This document shows, in pieces, positions 41,821 to 49,977 of a DNA stretch of 64,000 nt. This stretch comes from Streptomyces chumphonensis. Its GTDB lineage: Bacteria > Actinomycetota > Actinomycetes > Streptomycetales > Streptomycetaceae. Both the position numbers and the translations under genes were made by a program. The number at the start of each line of letters is the position of its first letter. Position 1 is the first letter of the stretch. The stretch spans positions 186,001 through 250,000 of the forward strand of contig NZ_JACXYU010000001.1 of NCBI RefSeq assembly GCF_014779715.1. The letters are read 5' to 3'. The notes beneath the pieces were generated by a model. The model saw only the letters and a list, made by a program, of their open reading frames with translations. It was not told where the DNA came from and did no database searches.

Positions 41821-42990
41821 TTGAGGCACCACACCCGACACCGTGCGGCCACCGTGCCCCTCGCCCTCGCCCTGCTGGTCCCCCTCGCAGGCTGCGGCGG
41901 CGGCAGCGCCGAGCCGTCCGCGCCGGCGAACGGCCGCACCCCGGCCTCCGCGACCGACGCGCGCAAGCCCTTCACCCTGGTCGCCACCGGCGACATCCTC
42001 AGCCACGACTCCGTCATCCGGCAGGCCGCCGCCGACGCCGACGCCGGGGGCGGCCACGACTTCCGCCGGATGCTCGCCGGCGCCGAACCCGTCGTGGCCG
42101 GCGCCGACCTGGCCATCTGCCACCTGGAGACGGTCCTGGGCGCGGACGACGGCCCGTTCAGCGGGTACCCCATGTTCCGCACGCCCCCGCAGGTCGCCCA
42201 GGCCATCGCGGAGACCGGCTACGACTCCTGCTCCACCGCGTCCAACCACACCCTCGACGCCGGCGCCGACGGCGTCACCCGGACCCTGGAGGCCCTGGAC
42301 GCGGCCGGTGTCCGGCACGTCGGCTCCGCCCGCAGCGCGGCCGAACGCGACCGGCCCGCCCTCATGGCGGCCGGCGGCGCCCAGGTGGCCCAACTGGCCT
42401 ACACCTACGGGACCAACGGCATCCCCGTCCCCGAGGACCGGCCCCACCTGGTCAACCTCACCGACCCCGAGCGCATCATCGCCGACGCCCGCGCCGCCCG
42501 AAAGGCCGGAGCCGACGTCGTCGTGGTGAGCATGCACTGGGGCACCGAGTACCAGGAGGCGCCCGACGACCGGCAGCTCGCCCTCGCCGAGGAGCTCACC
42601 GCCGCCCGCACGGACGGACGCCGCGCCATCGACCTCCTCCTGGGCACCCACGTCCACGTCCCCCAGCCCTACGAGAAGGTCAACGGCACCTGGGTGGTGT
42701 ACGGCATGGGCGACCAGGTGGCGGGCGTCATGAACGACCCGCGCGGGCAGATGGGCTCGGCGGCCCGCTTCACCTTCGTCCCGCCGCGGCGGGAGGGCGG
42801 GGCCTGGCGGGTCCGCACGGCGGAGTTCGTCCCGCACGTCATGGACAACGACCCGCTGCGCGTGGTGAACCTCCCCCGCGCCCTCGGGGAGCGGCCCGAC
42901 CACGCGCCCTACACCCGGGCCCTGGACGTCATCCGCGACGCGGCGCTGAGCCGGGGCGCCGAGGAGGACGGGCTGCGCATGGGCCGATGA
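41821..42990 (+). CDS. CapA/PgsA-type metallophosphatase-fold lipoprotein
   Basis: A 389-residue protein with a lipoprotein signal (LVPLAGC, Cys25) and a PGA_cap/calcineurin-like domain: TGDILSHDSVI, ICHLETVLG, TASNHTLDAG, VSMHWGTEY and LLGTHVHVPQP carry the metal-site residues. Such proteins act in capsule or poly-gamma-glutamate assembly in bacilli. In actinobacteria the substrate is unknown. The start is TTG with GGAG 8 nt upstream. The gene stands alone, behind an AT-rich palindrome, suggesting control by a specific regulator. Confidence 0.85.
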   Translation: MRHHTRHRAATVPLALALLVPLAGCGGGSAEPSAPANGRTPASATDARKPFTLVATGDILSHDSVIRQAAADADAGGGHDFRRMLAGAEPVVAGADLAICHLETVLGADDGPFSGYPMFRTPPQVAQAIAETGYDSCSTASNHTLDAGADGVTRTLEALDAAGVRHVGSARSAAERDRPALMAAGGAQVAQLAYTYGTNGIPVPEDRPHLVNLTDPERIIADARAARKAGADVVVVSMHWGTEYQEAPDDRQLALAEELTAARTDGRRAIDLLLGTHVHVPQPYEKVNGTWVVYGMGDQVAGVMNDPRGQMGSAARFTFVPPRREGGAWRVRTAEFVPHVMDNDPLRVVNLPRALGERPDHAPYTRALDVIRDAALSRGAEEDGLRMGR

Positions 42991-43008
42991 GGCCCGGTGC
43001 CACGGGCC
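42991..43008 (+). terminator. Small hairpin directly after the CapA stop codon
   Basis: Arms GGCCCG (42991-42996) and CGGGCC (43003-43008) with a 6-nt loop, immediately after the TGA. It is a weak terminator candidate between convergent genes. Nothing else is visible in the 196-nt gap up to 43186. Confidence 0.4.
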
Positions 43009-43186
43009 ACGCGATGACCGACCGGACGGACGACGGCGAGCCGGAGTTCCGCGTCGCCGGGGAGCCGCGCCGCCGGTCCTGCGCCCGCGTGGACCGGCGC
43101 GGCGCACACGGCGGACGGCTGGAGGCCACCGTCGCCGCCGCCGAACCGCCCTGCGGCACGCGGACTGACACCGACTCCGCCGGACG

Positions 43187-44161
43187 TCAGCGGGTCTCGC
43201 CGGTACGGCCCCGGGCCTTGAGCCGGACGGTGGGGAGAGCCGGGGCGGGCAGCGGGGCGTCCGTGCAGTGCGCGACGGTACCGAAGCGGTCACCGGCCTC
43301 CCAGTCGTCCCGGGCGCGCACGATCTCCTCGTGGGTGCGCCCGACGAAGTTCCACCACATGACGAGCGGCTCCTCGAACGGCGTGCCGCCGAGCAGGAAG
43401 AGACGGGCCGGTGCGGCGGCCTCGACGGTCACGTCGCTTCGGCCCCGGCCGAGGTGGAGCAGGGCGCCGGGCGCCAGCTCCGTCCCGGCGATCGTGGCCG
43501 TGCCCGACAGGACGAGGACCCCGGTCTCGAAGGCGGGGTCCACCGGAAGCCGCAGGGTGCCGGGGCCGTCGAAGCTCACCTCGGCGCCGAGGAGGGGGCT
43601 GTGCACCCGGGCGGGCGACCGGGCCCCGGCCAGCTCGCCGACGACGACCGTCACCGTCGCCGCGCCGTCCCGCACGGTCGGCAGGTCCGCGTGGTGCTCG
43701 AAACGCGGCGGCTGGTGCCGCGCCTCGTCGGGCAGGGCGATCCACAGCTGGAGTCCGTGCATCACGGGCGGGTGGTCCGGCGGCGACTGCTCGGAGTGGG
43801 AGATCCCGTGCCCGGAGGTCATGAGGTTCAGTGCGCCCGGCACGATCGGCTGAAGGCTGCCGAGGCTGTCGGCGTGCACGATCTCGCCCGCCACCAGCCA
43901 GGTGACGGTCTGGAGCCCCGTGTGGGGGTGGGGTGCGATCTGCATGCCGGGGCGCTCGGCGACGTCGTCGGGGCCGAAGTGGTCCGCGAAGCACCACGCG
44001 CCGACCATCCGCCGCTCCCGGTGCGGCAGCAGCCGCCGCACCGTCGTGTACCGGCCCAGCGGTACGTCGTGGCCGGGGAGGAGCAGGCTGTCCGGCTCCT
44101 CGGCGGCCCCCAGCGTGCACCCGTACACGGCCGTTCCGGTCCGCGCTGCGTCCTCGCTCAT
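43187..44161 (-). CDS. Pirin family protein
   Basis: A 324-residue bicupin. The N-terminal cupin has the metal motif HPHTGLQTVTWLVAGEIVHADSLG and the HGISHSE motif. The C-terminal pirin domain follows (GTATIAGTELAPGALLHL). Bacterial pirins include quercetin dioxygenases and redox-linked regulators, and the role here is open. A TAGGGT element 7 nt before the ATG suggests leaderless expression. A much longer frame upstream runs antisense to the HNH gene region and is not coding. Confidence 0.9.
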   Translation of the reverse strand: MSEDAARTGTAVYGCTLGAAEEPDSLLLPGHDVPLGRYTTVRRLLPHRERRMVGAWCFADHFGPDDVAERPGMQIAPHPHTGLQTVTWLVAGEIVHADSLGSLQPIVPGALNLMTSGHGISHSEQSPPDHPPVMHGLQLWIALPDEARHQPPRFEHHADLPTVRDGAATVTVVVGELAGARSPARVHSPLLGAEVSFDGPGTLRLPVDPAFETGVLVLSGTATIAGTELAPGALLHLGRGRSDVTVEAAAPARLFLLGGTPFEEPLVMWWNFVGRTHEEIVRARDDWEAGDRFGTVAHCTDAPLPAPALPTVRLKARGRTGETR

Positions 44162-44244
44162 GGCCCCGACCCTACGACGCCGCACCCGGCTTCGGACGGG
44201 TCGGCGCGAGGGCCGGAGCGATGGGGCCGCGGCGGGGGCGGGCG

Positions 44245-44958
44245 TCAGTCGGGGGCGGAGAACTCGGGGGGTGCGGTGGTCGGGGTGTCGCCCTGCGGCA
44301 GCTCGGTGTCGGGGCAGTCGCCGAGGATGCGGGCCAGCGCCTGCTTCTCCGCTTCGGTGACCCACAGTTCGTACTTCTGCTTGACGGCGACCTGGGCGGC
44401 CGCGTAGGTGCAGCGGTAGGGCTGGTGGGACGGGAGCCAGGTGGCGGCGTCGGCGTCGCCCTTCTGCCGGTTGGCGCCGGCGTCGACGGCCAGCAGGTTC
44501 AGGGGGTCGTTGGCGAGGGCGATGCGCTTCGCCGGTTCCCAGGTGCGCGCGCCCTTCTGCCAGGCGTCGGAGAGGGCCACGAGGTGGTCGATGTCGACCT
44601 CGCTGGGGCCGCCGCGTACGAAGTCGATGGTCGCGCCGGTGAACGGGTCCTCGGTGAGGGTGCCGGACTCGACGGTGCAGCCGTCCTCGTCCCGCGTGAC
44701 GTCGTCGAGGTCGCGGGCGAGGATGTCGTCGCGGGTGCCGCAGTCGTTGCCGTCGACGTCGGGCCAGGGGCTGCCGAACATGCGGCGGTCGTAACCGTCG
44801 CGTCCGGCACGGCCCTTGACCGTGAGGTCGTCGAGGGCGGCCAGGGCGGGCCGCCCGTCGCCTGCGGGAGCCTGGCCGTCGGTGACGTCGTCGACGGTGC
44901 AGGAGGTGGCGGCGAGGAGAACGAGGACGCAGGTGGCACGAACGCGGCGCGATATCAC
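44245..44958 (-). CDS. Secreted HNH/DUF1524-type endonuclease lipoprotein
   Basis: A 237-residue protein with a short signal and probable lipobox Cys20 (LAATSC). The mature part has a His-Me finger nuclease signature, DIDHLVALSDAW with the catalytic His, then NLLAVDAGANRQKGDADAATWLP and CTYAAAQVAVKQKYELWV. This matches the common actinobacterial family annotated as HNH endonuclease or DUF1524. It should act outside the cell, perhaps in DNA scavenging. The start is GTG behind a TAGGGT element. Confidence 0.85.
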   Translation of the reverse strand: MISRRVRATCVLVLLAATSCTVDDVTDGQAPAGDGRPALAALDDLTVKGRAGRDGYDRRMFGSPWPDVDGNDCGTRDDILARDLDDVTRDEDGCTVESGTLTEDPFTGATIDFVRGGPSEVDIDHLVALSDAWQKGARTWEPAKRIALANDPLNLLAVDAGANRQKGDADAATWLPSHQPYRCTYAAAQVAVKQKYELWVTEAEKQALARILGDCPDTELPQGDTPTTAPPEFSAPD

Positions 44959-45071
44959 GGGGGACGACCCTATCGGCCGACGGCCGTGCCGGGCAGGGCC
45001 CCTGCGCGCCCTTCCCGGCGCCGGACCCGGCCGGACGCCCCGTCACACGGCGACCGGCCGGGCGGGCGGCG

Positions 45072-45434
45072 TCAGATGCTCTCGAACCGGGCGGCCTCGA
45101 CGTAGTCCGGACGCGGGTCCAGCGCGGCGGCGAGACGGAAGTGACGGCGGGCCTCGCCGGTGCGCCCCGCGCGCTCCAGCGTCCGCGCCAGCGCGAAGTG
45201 CGCGAAGGCGTTGTCCGGCTCCCGCTCGATGACGAGCTGGAACTCCAGCTCGGCGGAGCGCAGCTGGGCGGAGTGGAAGAACGCGCGGGCCCGCAGGAGC
45301 CGGGCCGCCGTGTTCTCCGGGTGCGCGGTGATCAGCGGATCGAGCAGCTTGACCGCACCCCGCGGGTCCTTCGCTTCGAGCAGCTTCTCCGCGGCACGGA
45401 AGTCGATCACGTTCGTCTGGGGCGTTCGGGACAT
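45072..45434 (-). CDS. Tetratricopeptide repeat protein
   Basis: A 120-residue protein of about three TPR units (AEKLLEAKDPRGAVKLLDPLI, then AARLLRARAFFHSAQLRSAELEFQLVI, then AFAHFALARTLERAGRTGEARRHFRLAAAL), a protein-interaction fold. ATG 45434 is chosen for the GGAGG site; the frame above has none. It lies 61 nt after coaE on the same strand, a frequent pairing in Streptomyces. The partner is unknown. Confidence 0.85.
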   Translation of the reverse strand: MSRTPQTNVIDFRAAEKLLEAKDPRGAVKLLDPLITAHPENTAARLLRARAFFHSAQLRSAELEFQLVIEREPDNAFAHFALARTLERAGRTGEARRHFRLAAALDPRPDYVEAARFESI

Positions 45435-45495
45435 CTGGGCGCCTCCTTCGGCCGGGACAACAGCCGGGTGACCGGAAGCATTCCCCCGCAGCGGG

Positions 45496-46089
45496 TCAGG
45501 CACGCTTCCGGAGCTGCTCCCACACCTCGCGCACCCGGGCCTGGAGTGCCTCCAGCGGGCCCTCGTTGTCGATGACGTGGTCGGCGACGGCCAGCCGCTC
45601 CGCCCGGGTGGCCTGGGCCGCCATCCGGGAACGGGCCTCGTCCCGCGGCATGCCGCGCAGCCGCACGAGGCGGTCCAGCTGCGTCTCCGGGGAGGCGTCG
45701 ACCACCACGACGACGTCGTAGCGGGGGGCCAGGCCGTTCTCCGTGAGGAGCGGAACGTCGTGGACGACGACGGCGTGCTCGCCCGCCGCCTCCTGGAGCT
45801 CGGCGGAGCGGGCGGCCACCAGCGGGTGCACGATGGCGTTCAGCGCGGCGAGGCGCTCGGGGTCGTTGAAGACGACGCGGCCGAGGGCCGGCCGGTTCAG
45901 GGCGCCGTCCGGCAACAGCACCGAGTCACCGAACTCCGCGACGACGGCGGCGTGCCCCTCGGTCCCGGGCTCGACGACCTCGCGGGCGATGCGGTCGGCG
46001 TCGACGATCACCGCGCCGTGGGAGGCGAGGAGGCGTGAGACCTCGCTCTTGCCCGCCCCGATGCCTCCGGTCAGTCCCACAGTCAGCAT
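45496..46089 (-). CDS. coaE: Dephospho-CoA kinase
   Basis: This 197-residue P-loop kinase performs the last step of coenzyme A synthesis. GGIGAGKS is at residues 8-15, [13 protein letters not shown] is the substrate-binding segment, and [13 protein letters not shown] and [29 protein letters not shown] form the lid region. A TAGGGT element ending 7 nt before the ATG suggests a leaderless transcript that starts within the short gap after the PAC2 gene. Confidence 0.96.
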   Translation of the reverse strand: MLTVGLTGGIGAGKSEVSRLLASHGAVIVDADRIAREVVEPGTEGHAAVVAEFGDSVLLPDGALNRPALGRVVFNDPERLAALNAIVHPLVAARSAELQEAAGEHAVVVHDVPLLTENGLAPRYDVVVVVDASPETQLDRLVRLRGMPRDEARSRMAAQATRAERLAVADHVIDNEGPLEALQARVREVWEQLRKRA

Positions 46090-46111
46090 GCCCGCAACCC
46101 TACGGGCCGTC

Positions 46112-47068
46112 TCACGCGTCGGGCTCGCCGGTGTCGCGTTCGCGGTCCGCGAGGAACCGCTCGAAGACGGCGCCCAGCTCCTCCGCCGAGGGCAGTTCGT
46201 TCGGCTCGGCGACCAGGCTGCCCCGGCTCGCCGCGCCGGCCACCGCGTCGTACTGCTGCTCCAGGCCCCGGACGACGGCGACGAGCTCGCCGTCCCCGTC
46301 GGCCAGCTGCCGCTCGATCTCCGTCTGCGTGGTGTGGGCGCGTCCGCGCAGGGTGTGGGCGATGGCCGGCAGGACCAGCCCGGTCGCGGCGGTGATCGTC
46401 TCGACGACGACGAGCGGGGCGTCCGGGTACGGGGAGCGGGCGACGTAGTGCGGGACGTGCGCGGCGACCCCCAGGACGTCGTGCCCGGCCTCGATCAGCC
46501 GCAGCTCCAGGAGGGAGGCCGCGCTGCCCGGCACCTGCGCCTCGTCGAACAGGCCGGGGCGGCCCGGGACGAGGTCGGCGCGGCTGCCGTGCGGGGTGAG
46601 GCCGACCGGGCGGGTGTGCGGCACCCCCATGGGGATGCCGTGGAACGTCACCGAGAGCCGGACGTTCAGCCGCTCGACGATCTCCTGCACCGCCGCGGTG
46701 AACGCCTCCCACTGGACGTCCGGTTCGGGACCGCTGAGCAGGAGGAACGGGCTGCCGGTGGCGTCCCGCAGCAGCTTCAGCTCCAGGGCCGGACGGTCGT
46801 AGGAGACCCAGCGGTCGCGCCGGAACGTCATGACGGGGCGCCGCGCCCGGTAGTCGACGAGGCGGTCCACGTCGAAGCGGGCCACCGTTGTGTGGGGGCG
46901 CCCCTCCAGCAGCAGGTCGGTGATCTGCTCGCCGGTCGCCCCGGCGTCGATGAAGCCCTCGAAGTGGTACAGCAGCACGAGACCGGCGCCGACACCCTGG
47001 TCGATGATCTCGTCCACCGACCGCAGGCCGCTCGGATCCCATTCGTACAGCTCACGCGGCTTCAACAC
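46112..47068 (-). CDS. PAC2 family protein
   Basis: A 318-residue protein of the PAC2 (proteasome assembly chaperone 2-like, ATP-grasp-related) superfamily, shown by the N-terminal [14 protein letters not shown], the [15 protein letters not shown] stretch, [12 protein letters not shown], and [20 protein letters not shown]. Actinobacterial members occur in proteasome-bearing lineages but their function is not established. GTG 47068 has GGGAG upstream. It lies between rpsA and coaE, the usual position in Streptomyces. Confidence 0.88.
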   Translation of the reverse strand: MLKPRELYEWDPSGLRSVDEIIDQGVGAGLVLLYHFEGFIDAGATGEQITDLLLEGRPHTTVARFDVDRLVDYRARRPVMTFRRDRWVSYDRPALELKLLRDATGSPFLLLSGPEPDVQWEAFTAAVQEIVERLNVRLSVTFHGIPMGVPHTRPVGLTPHGSRADLVPGRPGLFDEAQVPGSAASLLELRLIEAGHDVLGVAAHVPHYVARSPYPDAPLVVVETITAATGLVLPAIAHTLRGRAHTTQTEIERQLADGDGELVAVVRGLEQQYDAVAGAASRGSLVAEPNELPSAEELGAVFERFLADRERDTGEPDA

Positions 47069-47182
47069 GTTCTCCCTGCCCCTCCGTCGAGCGCTTCCGC
47101 CTGTGCCAACGCCCTTGCCCCGCGCGGAATTCCCTCGTCCGCCTCGTGGCGGTCGGGGCCGCCGGAGCGGGACGCCCCGACG

Positions 47183-47222
47183 CGGAAGGGCCCGCCCCCC
47201 GAGCGGGGAGCGGGCCCTTCCG
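47183..47222 (-). terminator. rpsA terminator
   Basis: A perfect 13-bp outer stem (47183-47195 and 47210-47222) with additional internal C/G pairing, 44 nt after the rpsA stop and 114 nt before the PAC2 start. Confidence 0.75.
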
Positions 47223-47266
47223 TACCGTCGTGCACCGAACCGGCCGGGCCTCGGCCCGGCGCGGAA

Positions 47267-48775
47267 TCAGCTCTGGCCGCCGGCCAGCTTCTCGCGGAGC
47301 GCGGCGAGGGCCTCGTCGGAGGCCAGCGCACCGGAGTCCTCGCCGGAGTCCGACGAGTAGGAACCGCCACCGCCGCCGCCACCCTGGCTGCTCGGGGCGG
47401 GACCGGCACCGGCGCCCTCGGCCTCGGCCTGGGCGTCCTGCTCGCGGGACTTGACGACCTGCGCCTGGTGCTGCTCGAAGCGCGCCTGGGCGACCGCGTA
47501 CTGGTTCTCCCACTCCTCGCGCTGCTTCTCGTACCCCTCCAGCCAGTCGTTCGACTCGGGGTCGAAGCCCTCGGGGTAGATGTAGTTGCCCTGGTCGTCG
47601 TAGGACGCCGCCATGCCGTACAGCGTGGGGTCGAACTCGACGGCCATCGGGTCGGCGCCGAAGGACTCGTTGGCCTGCTTCAGCGAGAGGCTGATGCGGC
47701 GGCGCTCCAGGTCGATGTCGATGACCTTGACGAAGATCTCGTCGTTGACCTGGACGACCTGCTCCGGGATCTCGACGTGGCGCTCGGCCAGCTCGGAGAT
47801 GTGGACCAGACCCTCGATGCCCTCGTCGACGCGGACGAACGCGCCGAACGGCACCAGCTTGGTGACCTTGCCGGGCACGACCTGGCCGATCTGGTGCGTG
47901 CGGGCGAACTGCTGCCACGGGTCTTCCTGGGTCGCCTTCAGCGACAGGGAGACGCGCTCGCGGTCCATGTCGACGTCCAGGACCTCGACCGTGACCTCCT
48001 GGCCGACCTCGACGACCTCGGAGGGGTGGTCGATGTGCTTCCAGGACAGCTCCGAGACGTGCACCAGACCGTCGACGCCGCCCAGGTCCACGAAGGCACC
48101 GAAGTTGACGATCGAGGAGACGACGCCGGAGCGCACCTGACCCTTCTGGAGGGTGGTGAGGAAGGTCTGACGGACCTCGCTCTGCGTCTGCTCCAGCCAG
48201 GCACGGCGGGACAGGACCACGTTGTTGCGGTTCTTGTCCAGCTCGATGATCTTGGCCTCGAGCTCCTTGCCGACGTACGGCTGGAGGTCGCGGACACGGC
48301 GCATCTCGACCAGGGAGGCGGGGAGGAAGCCCCGGAGGCCGATGTCGAGGATGAGACCACCCTTGACGACCTCGATGACGGTACCGGTGACGATCCCGTC
48401 CTCTTCCTTGATCTTCTCGATGGTGCCCCAGGCGCGCTCGTACTGGGCGCGCTTCTTGGACAGGATGAGGCGGCCTTCCTTGTCCTCCTTCTGGAGGACC
48501 AGGGCCTCGATCTCGTCACCGACGGCGACGACCTCGTTGGGGTCGACGTCGTGCTTGATCGACAGCTCACGGGAAGGGATGACGCCCTCGGTCTTGTAAC
48601 CGATGTCGAGCAGGACCTCGTCCCGGTCGACCTTCACGATGACGCCGTCGACGATGTCGCCGTCGTTGAAGTACTTGATCGTCTCGTCGATCGCGGCGAG
48701 GAAGGCTTCCTCGGAACCGATGTCGTTGACCGCAACCTGCGGGGTGGTCACGGTGGTCTCGGTGCTGCTCGTCAT
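47267..48775 (-). CDS. rpsA: 30S ribosomal protein S1
   Basis: A 502-residue protein with four S1 RNA-binding domains (about residues 38-108, 122-190, 208-278 and 293-363), each with a G-x-V/I...F/Y...GLVHxSEL pattern. The last 140 residues are charged and end in a Gly run and Ser/Asp-rich tail. It binds mRNA on the small ribosomal subunit. ATG 48775 fits the family; the longer frame upstream runs into the promoter. GGAG is 11 nt upstream and is paired in a leader hairpin. A strong housekeeping promoter lies 196 nt upstream. Confidence 0.96.
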   Translation of the reverse strand: MTSSTETTVTTPQVAVNDIGSEEAFLAAIDETIKYFNDGDIVDGVIVKVDRDEVLLDIGYKTEGVIPSRELSIKHDVDPNEVVAVGDEIEALVLQKEDKEGRLILSKKRAQYERAWGTIEKIKEEDGIVTGTVIEVVKGGLILDIGLRGFLPASLVEMRRVRDLQPYVGKELEAKIIELDKNRNNVVLSRRAWLEQTQSEVRQTFLTTLQKGQVRSGVVSSIVNFGAFVDLGGVDGLVHVSELSWKHIDHPSEVVEVGQEVTVEVLDVDMDRERVSLSLKATQEDPWQQFARTHQIGQVVPGKVTKLVPFGAFVRVDEGIEGLVHISELAERHVEIPEQVVQVNDEIFVKVIDIDLERRRISLSLKQANESFGADPMAVEFDPTLYGMAASYDDQGNYIYPEGFDPESNDWLEGYEKQREEWENQYAVAQARFEQHQAQVVKSREQDAQAEAEGAGAGPAPSSQGGGGGGGSYSSDSGEDSGALASDEALAALREKLAGGQS

Positions 48776-48781
48776 GTGGTA

Positions 48782-48835
48782 AAGGGCTCCGGTACGGACA
48801 CAGAAGTCGTAGGTACTGCTACGCCGTGAGCCCTT
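48782..48835 (-). promoter_or_regulatory. rpsA leader hairpin pairing the ribosome-binding site
   Basis: Outer arms at 48782-48789 and 48828-48835 are perfect 8-bp complements, with ACGG/CCGT pairing further in. The rpsA GGAG (complement of 48787-48790) falls largely in the arm nearer the gene. This is the arrangement expected for translational self-control by S1, which is known in other bacteria but not shown here. Confidence 0.5.
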
Positions 48836-48970
48836 ATCGCACCGCCGAAGCCGGACAGCCTGGGAGGTACTTCCCGAAACGCGAAAGCACCTCGACAACC
48901 GAGAGGACATACAACAGATGCGAGCGCGACCTGCTCCGTCCGAGGCGCGCAGGCCCGCAGCGCAACTTGT

Positions 48971-48999
48971 AGCATACGGCCGCAGCCGGGCAGGGTCAA
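48971..48999 (-). promoter_or_regulatory. rpsA housekeeping promoter
   Basis: TTGACC (48994-48999), a 17-nt spacer and TATGCT (48971-48976), close to the HrdB consensus. The predicted start near 48964 gives a leader of about 190 nt. Confidence 0.75.
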
Positions 49000-49170
49000 T
49001 GCACGTTTGCGACACGTGGGACGGATGGGGCGAAAGCCGCCCGCTCCGCCGCGTGTTCCGCGTCGGCAGACGTACACCGCAGTGTGCTCATCGCACGCCG
49101 CATGCACAAGATTTCCCACAGCCTATCGTTACGGTCGCCACACGAGTGCGACAGGGGTGCGAAGACGAGG

Positions 49171-49977
49171 ATGAGTGCCGACGAGGGCGACGCCGTACGG
49201 CGCGGGGCCGACGAGGCCGAGAGCCGGCGGGCGAGCCGGCTGTGGTGGGACCGCAACGCGGACGACTACCAGAACGAACACGGCGCCTTCCTCGGGGACG
49301 ACCGCTTCGTCTGGGGCCCCGAGGGGCTCACCGAGGACGAGGCGCGGCTCCTGGGCGACCCGGAGCGGCTGGCCGGAGCACGCGTGCTGGAGATCGGCGC
49401 GGGCGCGGCGCAGTGCTCGCGCTGGCTGGCCGCCCGCGGCGCCCGCCCGGTCGCCCTGGACGTCTCCCACCGCCAACTCCAGCACGCCCTGCGCCTGGGC
49501 ACCGACGGCGTCACGCTGGTCGAGGCCGACGCCGGGGCGCTGCCCTTCGCGGACGCCTCCTTCGACCTGGCCTGCTCGGCCTACGGCGCCGTCCCCTTCG
49601 TCGCCGATCCCGTGCGCGTCCTCCGCGAGGTGCGGCGCGTCCTGCGACCGGGCGGACGGTGGGTGTTCTCCGTGACGCACCCCCTGCGCTGGGCCCTGCC
49701 CGACGAGCCCGGGCCCGAGGGACTGACCGTCTCCGCGTCCTACTTCGACCGCACCCCCTACGTCGAGCAGGACGAGGAGGGCCGCGCCCTCTACGTCGAG
49801 CACCACCGCACCCTGGGCGACCGGGTGCGGGACGTCGCCGCCGCCGGGCTGCGCCTCACCGACCTCGTCGAACCGGAGTGGCCGGCGTGGAACCGGCAGG
49901 AGTGGGGCGGTTGGTCCCCGCTGCGCGGGGCGCTGATCCCCGGCACGGCGATCTTCGTGTGCGAGCGGGACGCATGA
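49171..49977 (+). CDS. SAM-dependent class I methyltransferase
   Basis: A 268-residue protein with VLEIGAGAAQCSRWLAARG (motif I), ALDVSHRQL (strand 2), ADAGALPFADASFDLACSAYGA and VLRPGGRWVFSVTHPLRW, a UbiE/Methyltransf_11 type fold. The N-terminal segment ASRLWWDRNADDYQNEHGAFLGDDRFVWGPEGL is typical of a conserved actinobacterial group of unknown substrate. Its stop overlaps the hrpB start (ATGA at 49974-49977), so the pair is coupled. The ATG at 49171 fits homologues, although its ribosome-binding site is weak. Confidence 0.87.
   Translation: MSADEGDAVRRGADEAESRRASRLWWDRNADDYQNEHGAFLGDDRFVWGPEGLTEDEARLLGDPERLAGARVLEIGAGAAQCSRWLAARGARPVALDVSHRQLQHALRLGTDGVTLVEADAGALPFADASFDLACSAYGAVPFVADPVRVLREVRRVLRPGGRWVFSVTHPLRWALPDEPGPEGLTVSASYFDRTPYVEQDEEGRALYVEHHRTLGDRVRDVAAAGLRLTDLVEPEWPAWNRQEWGGWSPLRGALIPGTAIFVCERDA

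Larger units (their letters stand above)
48776..49170. other. Divergent intergenic region rpsA / methyltransferase
   Basis: About 395 nt without a supported gene. It holds the rpsA promoter and its long leader with the hairpin at 48782-48835 (annotated separately). Toward the right, a TATCGT (49124-49129) could be the -10 of the methyltransferase gene, but no good -35 was found. Confidence 0.6.

Noticed and set aside
43014-43186. Small gene starting at the ATG near 43014 in the CapA-pirin gap
   Set aside because: It has no convincing family pattern and continues antisense through the pirin gene, as expected of chance open frames in high-GC DNA.
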